From positions 1-64,000 of the forward strand of contig JAZUIN010000107.1 of assembly GCA_045642225.1 (NCBI GenBank): a stretch of DNA of 64,000 nucleotides, given 5' to 3'. Every line of letters begins with the position of its first letter. Positions within the stretch are counted from its first letter, which is position 1. Shown one piece after another: positions 1 to 8,011 of the stretch. The notes beneath the pieces are model-generated. The model saw nothing but the letters and a program-made list of their open reading frames with translations, was not told where the DNA came from and searched no databases. The stretch is from RUG191 sp045642225 (GTDB taxonomy: Bacteria > Bacillota > Clostridia > Lachnospirales > Lachnospiraceae). The position numbers and the translations under genes were made by a program.

Positions 1-19
1 TGTATTGAAAATACACTCT

Positions 20-238
20 GTATTTGATATTATAATAGTACCGAGGCGCACGTGAAGCGCACACGAGAATTCACGACTTAGCTATATATGAAAATATATC
101 AGCCATCCGGTAGCAGGATGAGAGCTATCTCCAGTACGGGGAGGAATCGTACACTTCCGCAAGTGAGAAATCACTTAGCAAACTGTCGGTGGTAATCAGA
201 GCAGAGATTTAGGTCTTTGCTCTTTCTTTTTTTCAGAG
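20..238 (+). ncRNA. Structured leader RNA of unknown class with terminal terminator
   Basis: This stretch has no coding signal but many nested inverted repeats. CGTGAA pairs with TTCACG near its start; an ATATAT-GAAA-ATATAT tetraloop hairpin follows, then CATCC/GGATG and GTACG/CGTAC stems. Near 155-177 two mutually exclusive hairpins overlap: CACTT(CCGC)AAGTG and AAGTGA(GAAA)TCACTT. It ends in a 10-bp terminator stem, AGAGCAGAGA paired with TCTTTGCTCT, followed by a T-rich run just before the next gene. The shape suggests a cis-acting leader, an attenuator or a stand-alone small RNA. I could not match it to a known riboswitch family, and the 5' limit is a guess. Confidence 0.5.
199..238 (+). 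terminator. Intrinsic terminator before the PBECR4-like gene
   Basis: A 10-bp stem with one G-T wobble, AGAGCAGAGA and TCTTTGCTCT, is followed by TTCTTTTTTT. It lies immediately upstream of the start codon at 244, so it either ends the leader RNA or limits read-through into the gene. Confidence 0.75.
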
Positions 239-243
239 ATAAA

Positions 244-873
244 ATGGCAAATAATACAAATAAGATAACAATCGTTGCAAGAATTAATGCGGCAGCAAAG
301 AAATATAAATCAAGGTTAGTAGGAAATACCTTCCTTATTATATATGAAGGAAACTATATCGAATTGTCTTTTAGGGCAAAAAATTTCTTACATCTGTGTG
401 GTGTTGATACGACAGTACAGGGAGCTATTCCATTTTATAGAAAAGCATGTAGTAAGTATGGTATAAATGACAAGGAAATCTCATTTTCGAGTAATCATCC
501 ATACAACCTTGCTGATATAAAAACAGCAAACTTATCAGATGCAATAGATTTATTGACCAAGGAGATTCTTATTGCAACAGATGTTCAGACAAAATCACAT
601 ATTTATGCTATAGGAGCTACTGATTTAGAGATTGTGATGTGTTTGGATAAGGATAATCAAGTCGCTAATAATTCTAATATTTTCGTTCCGTGGTCATTAA
701 GAGTGGAATATTTGCAAAATAGTAAATTTACAGATCTATATGTAGTGGATTATGTTCTTAAGAAGGATACAAATTCAACAGGTGGATATTCTGATATTAT
801 TTATGGAGATAAAGCAGGCTTGCAAAGTCTACCAGATAATATTAAGTCATTAATAGCTGATAATTTAATATAG
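244..873 (+). CDS. PBECR4-like domain protein (possible RNase-fold toxin relative)
   Basis: A 209-residue soluble protein with no signal peptide or membrane segment. The order FLHLCGVDT near residue 45, an FY..AC segment, then IFVPWSLRVEY near residue 155, resembles the PBECR4 family (phage Barnase-EndoU-ColicinE5/D-RelE-like nuclease). I recall that family from memory and did not search for it. ATG 244 is the first ATG in frame; an upstream TTG at 217 lies inside the terminator T-run and is unlikely. The ribosome site is weak (AGAGA). The gene stands alone behind a structured leader and ends at a strong terminator, like a toxin or phage-derived cargo gene. Nuclease activity is inferred from the family name only. 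Confidence 0.55.
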   Translation: MANNTNKITIVARINAAAKKYKSRLVGNTFLIIYEGNYIELSFRAKNFLHLCGVDTTVQGAIPFYRKACSKYGINDKEISFSSNHPYNLADIKTANLSDAIDLLTKEILIATDVQTKSHIYAIGATDLEIVMCLDKDNQVANNSNIFVPWSLRVEYLQNSKFTDLYVVDYVLKKDTNSTGGYSDIIYGDKAGLQSLPDNIKSLIADNLI

Positions 874-895
874 GCATATTGCTAATAGGAAGATG

Positions 896-925
896 AAGAC
901 ATCAGGAAACTGGTGTCTTTTCCTT
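896..925 (+). terminator. Intrinsic terminator after the PBECR4-like gene
   Basis: AAGACATCAG and CTGGTGTCTT form a 10-bp stem closed by a GAAA tetraloop and followed by TTTTCCTTTT. The 874-1042 gap also holds a GTTCCCA/TGGGAAC inverted repeat at about 928-973. No coding sequence was recognised there. Confidence 0.85.
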
Positions 926-1042
926 TTGTTCCCAGGTCTATTCCTACTGCACCAAAGTCTATTCTTTGGGAACTACAAGCTCCGTCAGACTCCGTAAAAT
1001 GGCATATGTAAGGAAGAGTATGATCGCCAGATGAAATAAAAC

Positions 1043-1071
1043 TTGCCTTTAAGCACATAGGTTGTTATAAT
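1043..1071 (+). promoter_or_regulatory. SigA-type promoter of the queuosine operon
   Basis: The -35 box TTGCCT (1043-1048) and a perfect -10 TATAAT (1066-1071) are 17 bp apart. The predicted transcription start, near 1078, lies just upstream of the preQ1 aptamer. Confidence 0.8.
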
Positions 1072-1089
1072 TAGCAATGCAGTAAACTG

Positions 1090-1196
1090 CCGACAGTTCG
1101 TTTGTGCCATCCTGTCGTAAAACAAAACCAGGACTATAATTTAACATTGTATATGTCGAATTATAGCTTTGCGTTTTGTAAAGCTATTTTTTATTT
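1090..1196 (+). promoter_or_regulatory. PreQ1-I-type riboswitch with antiterminator and terminator
   Basis: The aptamer shows P1 as CGACAG (1091-1096) with CTGTCG (1112-1117), a TTCGTTTGTGCCATC-type loop, and the A-rich tail TAAAACAAAACCAGG typical of class I preQ1 switches. In these, the tail GG pairs back to CC in the loop. Downstream, CTATAATT (1134-1141) can pair with AATTATAG (1159-1166). That pairing overlaps the 5' arm of the terminator ATAGCTTT/AAAGCTAT (1163-1187) with its T-run. Binding of preQ1 should therefore favour termination. The three downstream genes all handle preQ0 or preQ1, which fits. Confidence 0.8.
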
Positions 1197-1207
1197 GGAG
1201 AAAATGT

Positions 1208-1897
1208 ATGAAAGCATTAGTGTTGTTTAGTGGTGGAGTGGATAGTTCTGTTTGTTTAGGGTTAGCTGTAAAAAAATACGGCGCAGACCAGGTATTAGCA
1301 TTATCAATCTACTATGGACAAAAACATCAGAAAGAATTAGAAGCATCAGAAAAAATTGCAAATCACTATGGTGTAAAAAGAATCAAACTTGATTTAGGAG
1401 AAATATTTAAGAATAGCCAATGCACGCTTTTACAAGGTGCATCTGAAGATATTCCGCATGAAGATTACGCGGCACAGCTAAAGAAAACCAATGGTGGACC
1501 AGTTAACACTTATGTTCCATATCGTAATGGTTTGTTTTTGTCTTCAGCAGCTTCGATAGCCTTAAGCTATGGATGCACTGAGATTTATTACGGAGCACAT
1601 TGCGATGATGCAGCAGGAAATGCTTATCCTGATACAAGTGTTGCATTTAATCAGGCGATTTCTGATGCAATATATATAGGAAGTGGAAATGAATTGAAAA
1701 TAGTTGCACCGTTTATCGATAAGCCAAAAGCTAAGATTGTTGCAACTGGAATAGAGATAGGTGTTCCTTTCGAATTGACATGGAGTTGTTATGAAGGGCA
1801 TGAAAAAGCCTGTGGAATATGTGGAACTTGTAGAGACAGAAAGCGGGCGTTTGAATTAAATGGTCTGGTAGACCCAATGGAATATGAGGAGAATTAG
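1208..1897 (+). CDS. queC: 7-cyano-7-deazaguanine (preQ0) synthase QueC
   Basis: QueC converts 7-carboxy-7-deazaguanine to preQ0 with ATP and ammonia in the cytosol, a step of queuosine biosynthesis. The 229-residue product opens with the PP-loop SGGVDSS at residues 8-14. It ends with a zinc-binding cysteine cluster of the form CYEGHEKACGICGTC, both diagnostic of QueC. ATG 1208 is preferred over an in-frame start at 1169 because 1169 lies inside the terminator hairpin, and GGAG at 1197-1200 is spaced well for 1208. It is the first gene of a three-gene operon under the preQ1 riboswitch. queD and queE are not in the window, so the full pathway must be completed elsewhere or by salvage. Confidence 0.95.
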   Translation: MKALVLFSGGVDSSVCLGLAVKKYGADQVLALSIYYGQKHQKELEASEKIANHYGVKRIKLDLGEIFKNSQCTLLQGASEDIPHEDYAAQLKKTNGGPVNTYVPYRNGLFLSSAASIALSYGCTEIYYGAHCDDAAGNAYPDTSVAFNQAISDAIYIGSGNELKIVAPFIDKPKAKIVATGIEIGVPFELTWSCYEGHEKACGICGTCRDRKRAFELNGLVDPMEYEEN

Positions 1898-1902
1898 TTA
1901 AA

Positions 1903-2586
1903 ATGTCAAATGAATTAATATTTATTATTACAGTGTTAGTTTACATTGGAAGTGTTTTAGTTTTATATAAGCTTTTTGGGAAAAACGGATTGTTCGCATA
2001 TGCTGTGTTTGCAACATTGTTAGGTAATATTGCTGTTTGCAAATGTGTAGATTTATTTGGTTTATCTACTACTGCAGGAAATGTTCTTTATGCATCGACA
2101 TTTTTAGTGACAGATATTTTATCCGAGAAGTATGGTAAACAAGATGCGAAAAAAGCAGTTAAGTATAGCTTCACAATAATGGTTCTTTGGCTAATTGGAA
2201 CGCAGATGATTCTTTTATTTACGCCTAATGCAAATGATTATATAAATGATAGTCTTTCGGTTGTATTTGGTCTTGTTCCAAGGGTTACTATTGCAAGCTT
2301 AATAGGATTTGTGTGCAGTCAGAACATCGATGTCTTGTTGTATCATTTTATTTGGAAGAAGACAGGTGAAGATAAGAAGATGTTGTGGTTGAGAAATAAC
2401 GGAAGTACATTGATTAGTCAGGCTGTTGACACAATCATTTTTACATTCCTTGCATTCTGGGGAACATATCCAAATGATGTTTTTTTCAGTATATTAATTA
2501 CAACATATGTATTTAAGGCAATTGTGGCTGTAATAGATACGCCATTTATTTATATCGCGCGAAAGATAACACCAAGGGAGGAATAA
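1903..2586 (+). CDS. yhhQ: Queuosine precursor transporter (VUT/YhhQ family)
   Basis: A 227-residue integral membrane protein with about six hydrophobic segments. It contains the family hallmarks LYASTFLVTDILSEKYG near residues 63-79 and a DTIIFTFLAFWG segment near 180. Members of this family (COG1738) import preQ0 or preQ1. The gene starts 5 bp after queC and ends 2 bp before queF, so translation is coupled. Together with the riboswitch this supports uptake of 7-deazaguanine precursors. Substrate choice between preQ0, preQ1 and queuine cannot be told from sequence. Confidence 0.9.
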   Translation: MSNELIFIITVLVYIGSVLVLYKLFGKNGLFAYAVFATLLGNIAVCKCVDLFGLSTTAGNVLYASTFLVTDILSEKYGKQDAKKAVKYSFTIMVLWLIGTQMILLFTPNANDYINDSLSVVFGLVPRVTIASLIGFVCSQNIDVLLYHFIWKKTGEDKKMLWLRNNGSTLISQAVDTIIFTFLAFWGTYPNDVFFSILITTYVFKAIVAVIDTPFIYIARKITPREE

Positions 2587-2588
2587 TT

Positions 2589-3077
2589 ATGAGTGAAAGA
2601 AATAAAGAAGGATTAACAAAATTAGGCAGTCAGGGTACGGAATATACATTTGATTATGATGTTTCGCTACTTGAAACATTCAGCAATAAACATCCGGAGA
2701 ATGATTATTTTGTAAAATTTAATTGTCCAGAATTTACAAGCTTATGTCCAATTACTGGACAACCAGATTTTGCAACAATTACAATTTCATATATACCAGA
2801 TAAAGTTCTAGTAGAAAGTAAATCTCTTAAGCTTTATTTGTTTTCTTTTAGAAATCACGGAGAATTTCATGAGGACTGTGTAAATACTATCATGAAAGAT
2901 TTGATAAATGTATTGGATCCAAAATATATCGAGGTAACAGGAAAGTTCCTTCCAAGAGGTGGTATTTCGATAGATCCATATTGTAATTATGGAAAAGCAG
3001 GAACAAAATGGGAAAATGTTGCTTGGGATAGGATGACTCATCATGATATGAATCCTGAAAAAATAGATAATCGCTAA
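2589..3077 (+). CDS. queF: NADPH-dependent preQ0 reductase QueF
   Basis: QueF reduces the nitrile of preQ0 to the aminomethyl group of preQ1 using two NADPH. The 162-residue protein matches the short, unimodular YkvM-type enzymes. It shows the catalytic Cys and downstream Asp in TSLCPITGQPDFA (residues 50-62) and the QueF signature ESKSLKLYLFSFRNHGEFHE (77-96). It is the last gene of the operon. QueC makes preQ0, this enzyme makes preQ1, and preQ1 is expected to shut the operon through the upstream riboswitch. Confidence 0.95.
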   Translation: MSERNKEGLTKLGSQGTEYTFDYDVSLLETFSNKHPENDYFVKFNCPEFTSLCPITGQPDFATITISYIPDKVLVESKSLKLYLFSFRNHGEFHEDCVNTIMKDLINVLDPKYIEVTGKFLPRGGISIDPYCNYGKAGTKWENVAWDRMTHHDMNPEKIDNR

Positions 3078-3180
3078 ATATGTCACAAGACGTTTAAATA
3101 AAGAAATGATAGGTAATTTTTTACTTCAATCCAAACAAAAAGATTCTATTGCAAGGAATGTGTTCTAATGAAAATAAATG

Positions 3181-3285
3181 CATTATATAGGTTTTGATAG
3201 CCTAGAGACTGCAAAAGAAAGAATTGAAAACAGGGTAAAATAAGGTGGACAAGGAATCTCAGTTGAAGATATTGAGAGAAGAATG
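3181..3285 (+). pseudogene. Fragment of a zeta-toxin-like / predicted ABC-type ATPase gene
   Basis: Read from 3181, the frame gives HYIGFDSLETAKERIENRVK, a stop, then GGQGISVEDIERR. This closely follows the family pattern YVGL-x-S-x-E-x-A-x-x-RV-x-x-RV-x-x-GGHGI-x-x-x-DI-x-RR of zeta-toxin-like kinases (recalled from knowledge of the family). The frame has an in-frame stop, the N-terminal Walker A half is absent, and nothing recognisable follows. It is a small decayed remnant in the 407-bp gap between queF and the ABC transporter. Confidence 0.5.
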
Positions 3286-3359
3286 GGGGTTTGCGTATTA
3301 ATCGTATTTACACAAGCGGGGATTCACGTATTAAGAAGCATACAAATACTGAATAATAC

Positions 3360-3388
3360 TTGAACTAAAATAAGAATAACACTATAAT
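3360..3388 (+). promoter_or_regulatory. Promoter of the ABC transporter operon
   Basis: TTGAAC (3360-3365) and TATAAT (3383-3388) are separated by 17 bp. The resulting leader is about 90 nt and contains the inverted repeat ACGATAT-TGCG-ATATCGT at 3422-3439, a possible operator or mRNA hairpin. Confidence 0.75.
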
Positions 3389-3484
3389 GTAAGTATCTTT
3401 GTCATGGACTAATATTTATTTACGATATTGCGATATCGTGAAATATGTAGTCGACGGAATAAATAAAATCAAAAGGAGAGATTT

Positions 3485-4471
3485 ATGAAAAAGAGAGCGA
3501 TAGCGCTTACGCTTGTATGCGCAATGTTAGTAATGGTACTTGCAGGCTGTGGATGCAGCAAAGGTTCAACAAAAACAACAAAGTATAAGGTTGGTGTAAT
3601 CCAATTAGTTCAACACGAAGCATTAGATGCAGCTACAAAGGGATTCCAAGATGCACTTAAGGCTCAACTTGGTGATGACGTAGAGATTGAAGTTCAAAAC
3701 GCTTCAAACGATTCTGCTATGTGTGCTACAATTGCAAATCAATACGCTTCAGACAAGGTTGACTTGATTATGGCAAATGCTACACCAGCACTTCAAGCAG
3801 CAGTTCAAGCAACAGGTACTATTCCAATTTTAGGTACATCTGTTACTGATTATGCAACAGCTTTAGAGATGAAGGAGTGGAATGGTAAGACAGGTATTAA
3901 CGTATCTGGAACATCAGACCTTGCTCCACTTGAAAAGCAAGCTGATATGTTAGAAGAACTTTATCCAGCTAGCCAGAACAAGAACGTTGGTGTTTTGTAC
4001 TGTACAGCAGAGCCAAACTCTGAGTATCAAGCATCAAAGATTACAAAGGTTCTTGAAGGAAAAGGTTATACAGTAAAGACATATACATTTGCAGATTCAA
4101 ATGACGTTGCAAGTGTTACAACAAATGCTTGTGCATCATCTGATGTAATCTACATTCCAACAGATAACACAGCAGCTTCTTGTGCTGAAACAATCGGTGC
4201 AGTTGTAACTGAGAAGAAGGTTCCAGTAATTGCTGGTGAAGAAGGTATCTGTGCAGCATGTGGTGTTGCAACACTTTCTATTAGCTACTATGATTTAGGA
4301 TACGCTACAGGTTTACAAGCAGTAGAAATTTTATATGCTGGAAAAGATATAAAGGAAATGGAAATCAAGACTGCTGATAGTGTAACTAAGAAGTATAACG
4401 AGGATATGTGTAATAAACTTGGCGTAAAAGTACCAAGTGGTTACGAGAAGATCGTTAAAGAAGACAAATAG
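3485..4471 (+). CDS. ABC transporter substrate-binding lipoprotein (COG2984, TrpX-like)
   Basis: A 328-residue exported lipoprotein. Its signal peptide ends in the lipobox LAGC with Cys22 as the lipid-modified residue. The mature part has the type I periplasmic-binding fold pattern seen in COG2984 (YKVGVIQLVQHEALDAATKGFQDAL, then VGVLYCTAEPNSEYQ). Some family members bind tryptophan or other aromatic compounds, so the trp operon further along makes this tempting. There is no Trp T-box in front of this gene, however, and the ligand is unknown. AAGGAGAG gives a strong ribosome site. It is the first of three genes encoding binding protein, permease and ATPase. Confidence 0.85.
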   Translation: MKKRAIALTLVCAMLVMVLAGCGCSKGSTKTTKYKVGVIQLVQHEALDAATKGFQDALKAQLGDDVEIEVQNASNDSAMCATIANQYASDKVDLIMANATPALQAAVQATGTIPILGTSVTDYATALEMKEWNGKTGINVSGTSDLAPLEKQADMLEELYPASQNKNVGVLYCTAEPNSEYQASKITKVLEGKGYTVKTYTFADSNDVASVTTNACASSDVIYIPTDNTAASCAETIGAVVTEKKVPVIAGEEGICAACGVATLSISYYDLGYATGLQAVEILYAGKDIKEMEIKTADSVTKKYNEDMCNKLGVKVPSGYEKIVKEDK

Positions 4472-4511
4472 TAGTATTTATTGTTGATATTAATTAAATT
4501 ATGATAATAGT

Positions 4512-4544
4512 CCGAGCTTCTTTTTTAGAGGCTCGGTGCTTTTA
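4512..4544 (+). terminator. Partial terminator between binding protein and permease
   Basis: CCGAGCTTC (4512-4520) pairs with GAGGCTCGG (4528-4536) around a T-rich loop, followed by TGCTTTTA. Such hairpins commonly lower permease and ATPase expression relative to the more abundant binding protein. Confidence 0.65.
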
Positions 4545-4557
4545 TATGGGAGGAAAA

Positions 4558-5478
4558 ATGAGTATTTCGACATTGCTTGGCGCTTTGCCTGGAGATATAG
4601 CACAGGGAATTATATGGGGCATAATGGCGCTTGGTGTTTATTTGACATTTAGAATTTTGAATTTTGCAGATTTGTCAGTAGATGGTTCTATGGCTACTGG
4701 CGGAGCGGTTACTGTAATTTTGATTACGAGCGGATATTCTTCAGGAGTTGCGCTTCTTGTTGCATTTCTTGCAGGTGTTTTGGCAGGTATTGTAACAGGT
4801 ATTTTACATACTGTATTTGGTATTCCTGATATTTTGGCAGGTATTTTGACGCAGATTGCGCTTTATTCTATAAACTTAGGCATAATGGATGCGAAAGCAA
4901 ATCTTCCTTTAAATGCTGTGAAATATGATTTATTGGTTAGCTTAAGAGAGATTCCTAAGTCAATAATTGTAGGTGCTATATTTACAGTTGTACTTATCGC
5001 AATTCTATATTGGTATTTAGGAACTGAGCAAGGTTCTGCACTAAGAGCGACAGGAAATAACCCTGCGATGAGTAGAGCACAGGGTATAAATATCAATTTG
5101 ATGAAGGTTATTGCACTTGCTATTTCAAATGGTATAGTTGCTTTATCAGGAGGATTACTTGCACAATATCAAGGATTCGCTGATGTAAATATGGCAAGAG
5201 GTGCTATCGTAATTGGACTTGCCGCAGTAATTATTGGAGAAGTTATTGGAAATGCTATTTTTGGCAAAAAGATGAATTTTGTCTTGAGATTAGTATTTGT
5301 TGTACTAGGTGGTGTAATTTATTACATTGTAATTGGCATAGTACTATGGCTACAGATGCCTACAAATTATCTAAAACTATTTACTGCAGTGATTGTTGCA
5401 ATCTTCCTTGCAGTTCCTTATCTAAGAGGACGAGCAAAGAGCTCATTCAAAAAAGCAGCTAGGAATGGAGGCAAGTAA
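4558..5478 (+). CDS. ABC transporter permease (COG4120)
   Basis: A 306-residue membrane protein with eight or more hydrophobic segments. It starts with LPGDIAQGIIWGIMALGVYLTFRILNFADLSVDGS-type sequence, typical of the permease partner of COG2984 binding proteins (branched-chain-like permease fold). ATG 4558 is chosen because GGGAGG lies 4 bp upstream; the ATG at 4501 sits inside the intergenic hairpin. The stop codon overlaps the next start by one base (TAATG), so permease and ATPase are translationally coupled. Confidence 0.9.
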   Translation: MSISTLLGALPGDIAQGIIWGIMALGVYLTFRILNFADLSVDGSMATGGAVTVILITSGYSSGVALLVAFLAGVLAGIVTGILHTVFGIPDILAGILTQIALYSINLGIMDAKANLPLNAVKYDLLVSLREIPKSIIVGAIFTVVLIAILYWYLGTEQGSALRATGNNPAMSRAQGININLMKVIALAISNGIVALSGGLLAQYQGFADVNMARGAIVIGLAAVIIGEVIGNAIFGKKMNFVLRLVFVVLGGVIYYIVIGIVLWLQMPTNYLKLFTAVIVAIFLAVPYLRGRAKSSFKKAARNGGK

Positions 5479-6272
5479 TGATAGAAGTTAAGAATATTGA
5501 AAAGACATTTAATGCCGGTACAATAAATGAAAAGAAGGCGCTAAACGGTGCTAGCTTGAAGCTTGAAGAAGGAGAGTTTGTTACTGTAATTGGTGGAAAT
5601 GGTGCTGGCAAATCTACTTTTTTAAATGCTATAGCAGGTGTTTGGCCAGTTGATGCTGGTCAGATTTTGATTGATGGTCAAGACGTAACAGGCTTGTCAG
5701 AGCACAAAAGAGCAAAGTATTTAGGTAGAGTTTTCCAAGATCCAATGACAGGAACAGCTGCTGATATGGAAATTGTTGAAAATCTTGCGTTGGCTAATCG
5801 TCGTGGTAAGCTAAGAGGATTAGGCTGGGGAGTTACTAAGAAGGAATCTGAGAAATATAAAGAGCTTCTTAAAGAGCTTGACCTTGGACTTGAGGATAGA
5901 ATGACTTCAAAAGTAGGTCTACTATCGGGTGGTCAAAGACAAGCGTTGACATTGCTTATGGCAACTCTTCAAAGACCAAAGGTGTTGTTGCTAGATGAGC
6001 ATACGGCAGCACTTGATCCAAAGACAGCAGCGAAGGTTTTAGAGACTACAGAAAAAATTGTTACTGAGAATAATCTTACAACTCTTATGGTTACACATAA
6101 TATGAGAGACGCGATTGCTCATGGAAATAGACTTATTATGATGAATGAGGGAAAAGTTATTCTTAACATTTCCGGAGAGGAAAAGAAAAATCTTACTATC
6201 GAAGATTTACTTCATAAGTTTGAAGAAGTCTCTGGTACTGAGTTTACAAATGATAAGGCAATTCTTTCGTAA
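5478..6272 (+). CDS. ABC transporter ATP-binding protein (COG1101)
   Basis: A 264-residue ATPase. It has Walker A GGNGAGKST near residue 38, the Q-loop in FQDPMTG, the signature LSGGQRQAL near 149, Walker B VLLLDEHTAALDP near 170, and the H-loop VTHNM near 210. The HTAALDP form in place of EPTSALDP is common in this subfamily. It pairs with the upstream permease and lipoprotein to form a complete importer. A TATAAT-like sequence sits at about 6287, just after the gene, and may serve the next gene. Confidence 0.93.
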   Translation: MIEVKNIEKTFNAGTINEKKALNGASLKLEEGEFVTVIGGNGAGKSTFLNAIAGVWPVDAGQILIDGQDVTGLSEHKRAKYLGRVFQDPMTGTAADMEIVENLALANRRGKLRGLGWGVTKKESEKYKELLKELDLGLEDRMTSKVGLLSGGQRQALTLLMATLQRPKVLLLDEHTAALDPKTAAKVLETTEKIVTENNLTTLMVTHNMRDAIAHGNRLIMMNEGKVILNISGEEKKNLTIEDLLHKFEEVSGTEFTNDKAILS

Positions 6273-6339
6273 CGTGTAAAATTCGTTATAATAAAAATAT
6301 AACTTGACTTGTTACAAATGGAAGAAAGGGGAGATTGTT

Positions 6340-7893
6340 GTGAAAAAATTTGAAGAAAAATACCCATTCGTGTGGTTGATATGTGGTTTTGTATTGACAT
6401 TGTTATCTTACGGTATTTTCAACACAGGAATTTGTGCGTGGTTATTTGCAATACCAGTTATAAGATATCTTAATATTCGTAATAAGTGGTCGTCAATTTT
6501 TTGGACATTGCTTGGTTTGGTAATTGTTGCCAATATAGGTTTTTGGGGATTAGTAAAAGATGGGTTCAGTATTATGAATCTACTTTTTTGCTCGCTTAAT
6601 GGTATAAGAATTTGGTTCCCATTTTTTGTATATTTCTTATGTAGAAAGTTTAAAGCGAATAATCTTATTGCTTACTTTGCTTTTCCAGCAGCAGTAGCTG
6701 TTTGCGAGTTTTTCATCGATAACCCATTCATTTCAGTTATGACATCATTGTCAGTATCTCAATTCTGGAATATTGGATTAATGCAGCTTGCAAGTATAAC
6801 AGGTGTTGTAGGCGTTTCTTTTGTTGTAACATTATGTGCTTCAGTTGTAAATTTTGTTTGGGAAGAAGGCCTTAATAAGAAAACAGTGATAACTGCTCTT
6901 ACCTATGGCATCGCTGTAGTTCTAATCACAGGTATAGGTATGTTTAGTATAGACAGAATTACAACAGGAGATAAAACGGTAAGAGTTGCAACGAGTGTAG
7001 AAGGAATAGAAACATTGGCTGAAAATCCAGAGGTTCTAGATAAGTATGAAGGAACGCAAATGGAAAAGCTTATGAATGCAAGTCTTGACATAATAGAACA
7101 AAGAGCAAAGGATGCTAAATATAACGGATCAACCATTTTGGTGTTCCCAGAAGAGGCTTTTGAATGTTCGAAGAATATTGAAGATACTTTTATTCAAAGA
7201 GTGCAGAATATAGCAAAAGAGAATGAGATGAACATCCTTTTACCACTTTTAAAATATCCATTAGAGGAAGATAAAGGAGCGACGTCTGTACCTGAAGCAG
7301 AAGAGAAGCTTAAGGCAGGTTTGGCAGAAAAGGGATTAAATCAGATTAATACACTTAACTTTATTAATAAGGATGGCGAGTTGGTAAACACATACGTTAA
7401 AAGCCATCTTGTGCCAGTAGTTGAAGAGCCATTTGCTGAAAAGGGTGATGGAAAAACACCAGTAGTTGAAGTGGATGGTGTAAAATATACTTATCTGATT
7501 TGTGCTGATTACACTTCAAATAAATACACATATAATGGTGGTAGAGCAGACATATTCTTGAATCCATCGTATGACTGGAAAGCCTTCCAGTATTTTACAT
7601 CATATGGTGTGCAGGCGCGTGCTATCGAATGTGGACTTTCAGTTCTTAGAAATCCTGTAAATGGAAATATTGTTCTTTATGATTACTATGGACGTCCACT
7701 TTATATGGAAAATGCTATGAATGTCCATAAGGGAATACTTTATCTTGACATTCCTAAAGAAGGTAGAAAAACATTCTATGAAATGACAGGAAACTGGTTC
7801 CCATGGATTTGTGCGATTTATTGTGTCTTTGCATTAATTAGTGGATTTATCTTCAAGAAAAGAAAGCCTGAGAATATGGGTAAGAATAATTAG
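6340..7893 (+). CDS. Apolipoprotein N-acyltransferase-like membrane protein (Lnt family)
   Basis: A 517-residue protein. Residues 1-215 hold about seven hydrophobic segments. They are followed by a carbon-nitrogen hydrolase domain with the Glu-Lys-Cys triad: Glu in LVFPEEAFECS near 268, Lys in YVKSHLVP near 353, and Cys in YLICADYTSN near 388. A last membrane helix lies near 490-510. This is the Lnt architecture, which adds the third acyl chain to lipoproteins. A canonical Lnt is unusual in Gram-positives, so the acceptor may differ. GTG 6340 is chosen with GGGGAG upstream. It follows a lipoprotein-dependent transporter, but a bidirectional terminator isolates it downstream. Confidence 0.75.
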   Translation: MKKFEEKYPFVWLICGFVLTLLSYGIFNTGICAWLFAIPVIRYLNIRNKWSSIFWTLLGLVIVANIGFWGLVKDGFSIMNLLFCSLNGIRIWFPFFVYFLCRKFKANNLIAYFAFPAAVAVCEFFIDNPFISVMTSLSVSQFWNIGLMQLASITGVVGVSFVVTLCASVVNFVWEEGLNKKTVITALTYGIAVVLITGIGMFSIDRITTGDKTVRVATSVEGIETLAENPEVLDKYEGTQMEKLMNASLDIIEQRAKDAKYNGSTILVFPEEAFECSKNIEDTFIQRVQNIAKENEMNILLPLLKYPLEEDKGATSVPEAEEKLKAGLAEKGLNQINTLNFINKDGELVNTYVKSHLVPVVEEPFAEKGDGKTPVVEVDGVKYTYLICADYTSNKYTYNGGRADIFLNPSYDWKAFQYFTSYGVQARAIECGLSVLRNPVNGNIVLYDYYGRPLYMENAMNVHKGILYLDIPKEGRKTFYEMTGNWFPWICAIYCVFALISGFIFKKRKPENMGKNN

Positions 7894-7924
7894 TAAAATA
7901 AAGGTTATATCTTTAAGCAAAAAT

Positions 7925-7978
7925 AAAGCAGCTGATTATCTGATAATTATTTCAGATAATCAGCTGTTTTATTTTTAT
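7925..7978. terminator. Bidirectional terminator between convergent genes
   Basis: A perfect 15-bp stem, CAGCTGATTATCTGA (7929-7943) with its complement at 7952-7966, is flanked by A-rich sequence on one side and TTTTATTTTT on the other. It therefore works for the plus-strand acyltransferase gene and the minus-strand secreted-protein gene. Confidence 0.9.
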
Positions 7979-8011
7979 TGAAATGATTAATTAGGTTATA
8001 TTATGTTATTC

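Noticed and set aside
3485..6272. Tryptophan transporter assignment (TrpXYZ)
   Set aside because: The family includes aromatic transporters, but no T-box or trp-linked signal precedes these genes. The ligand is left open.
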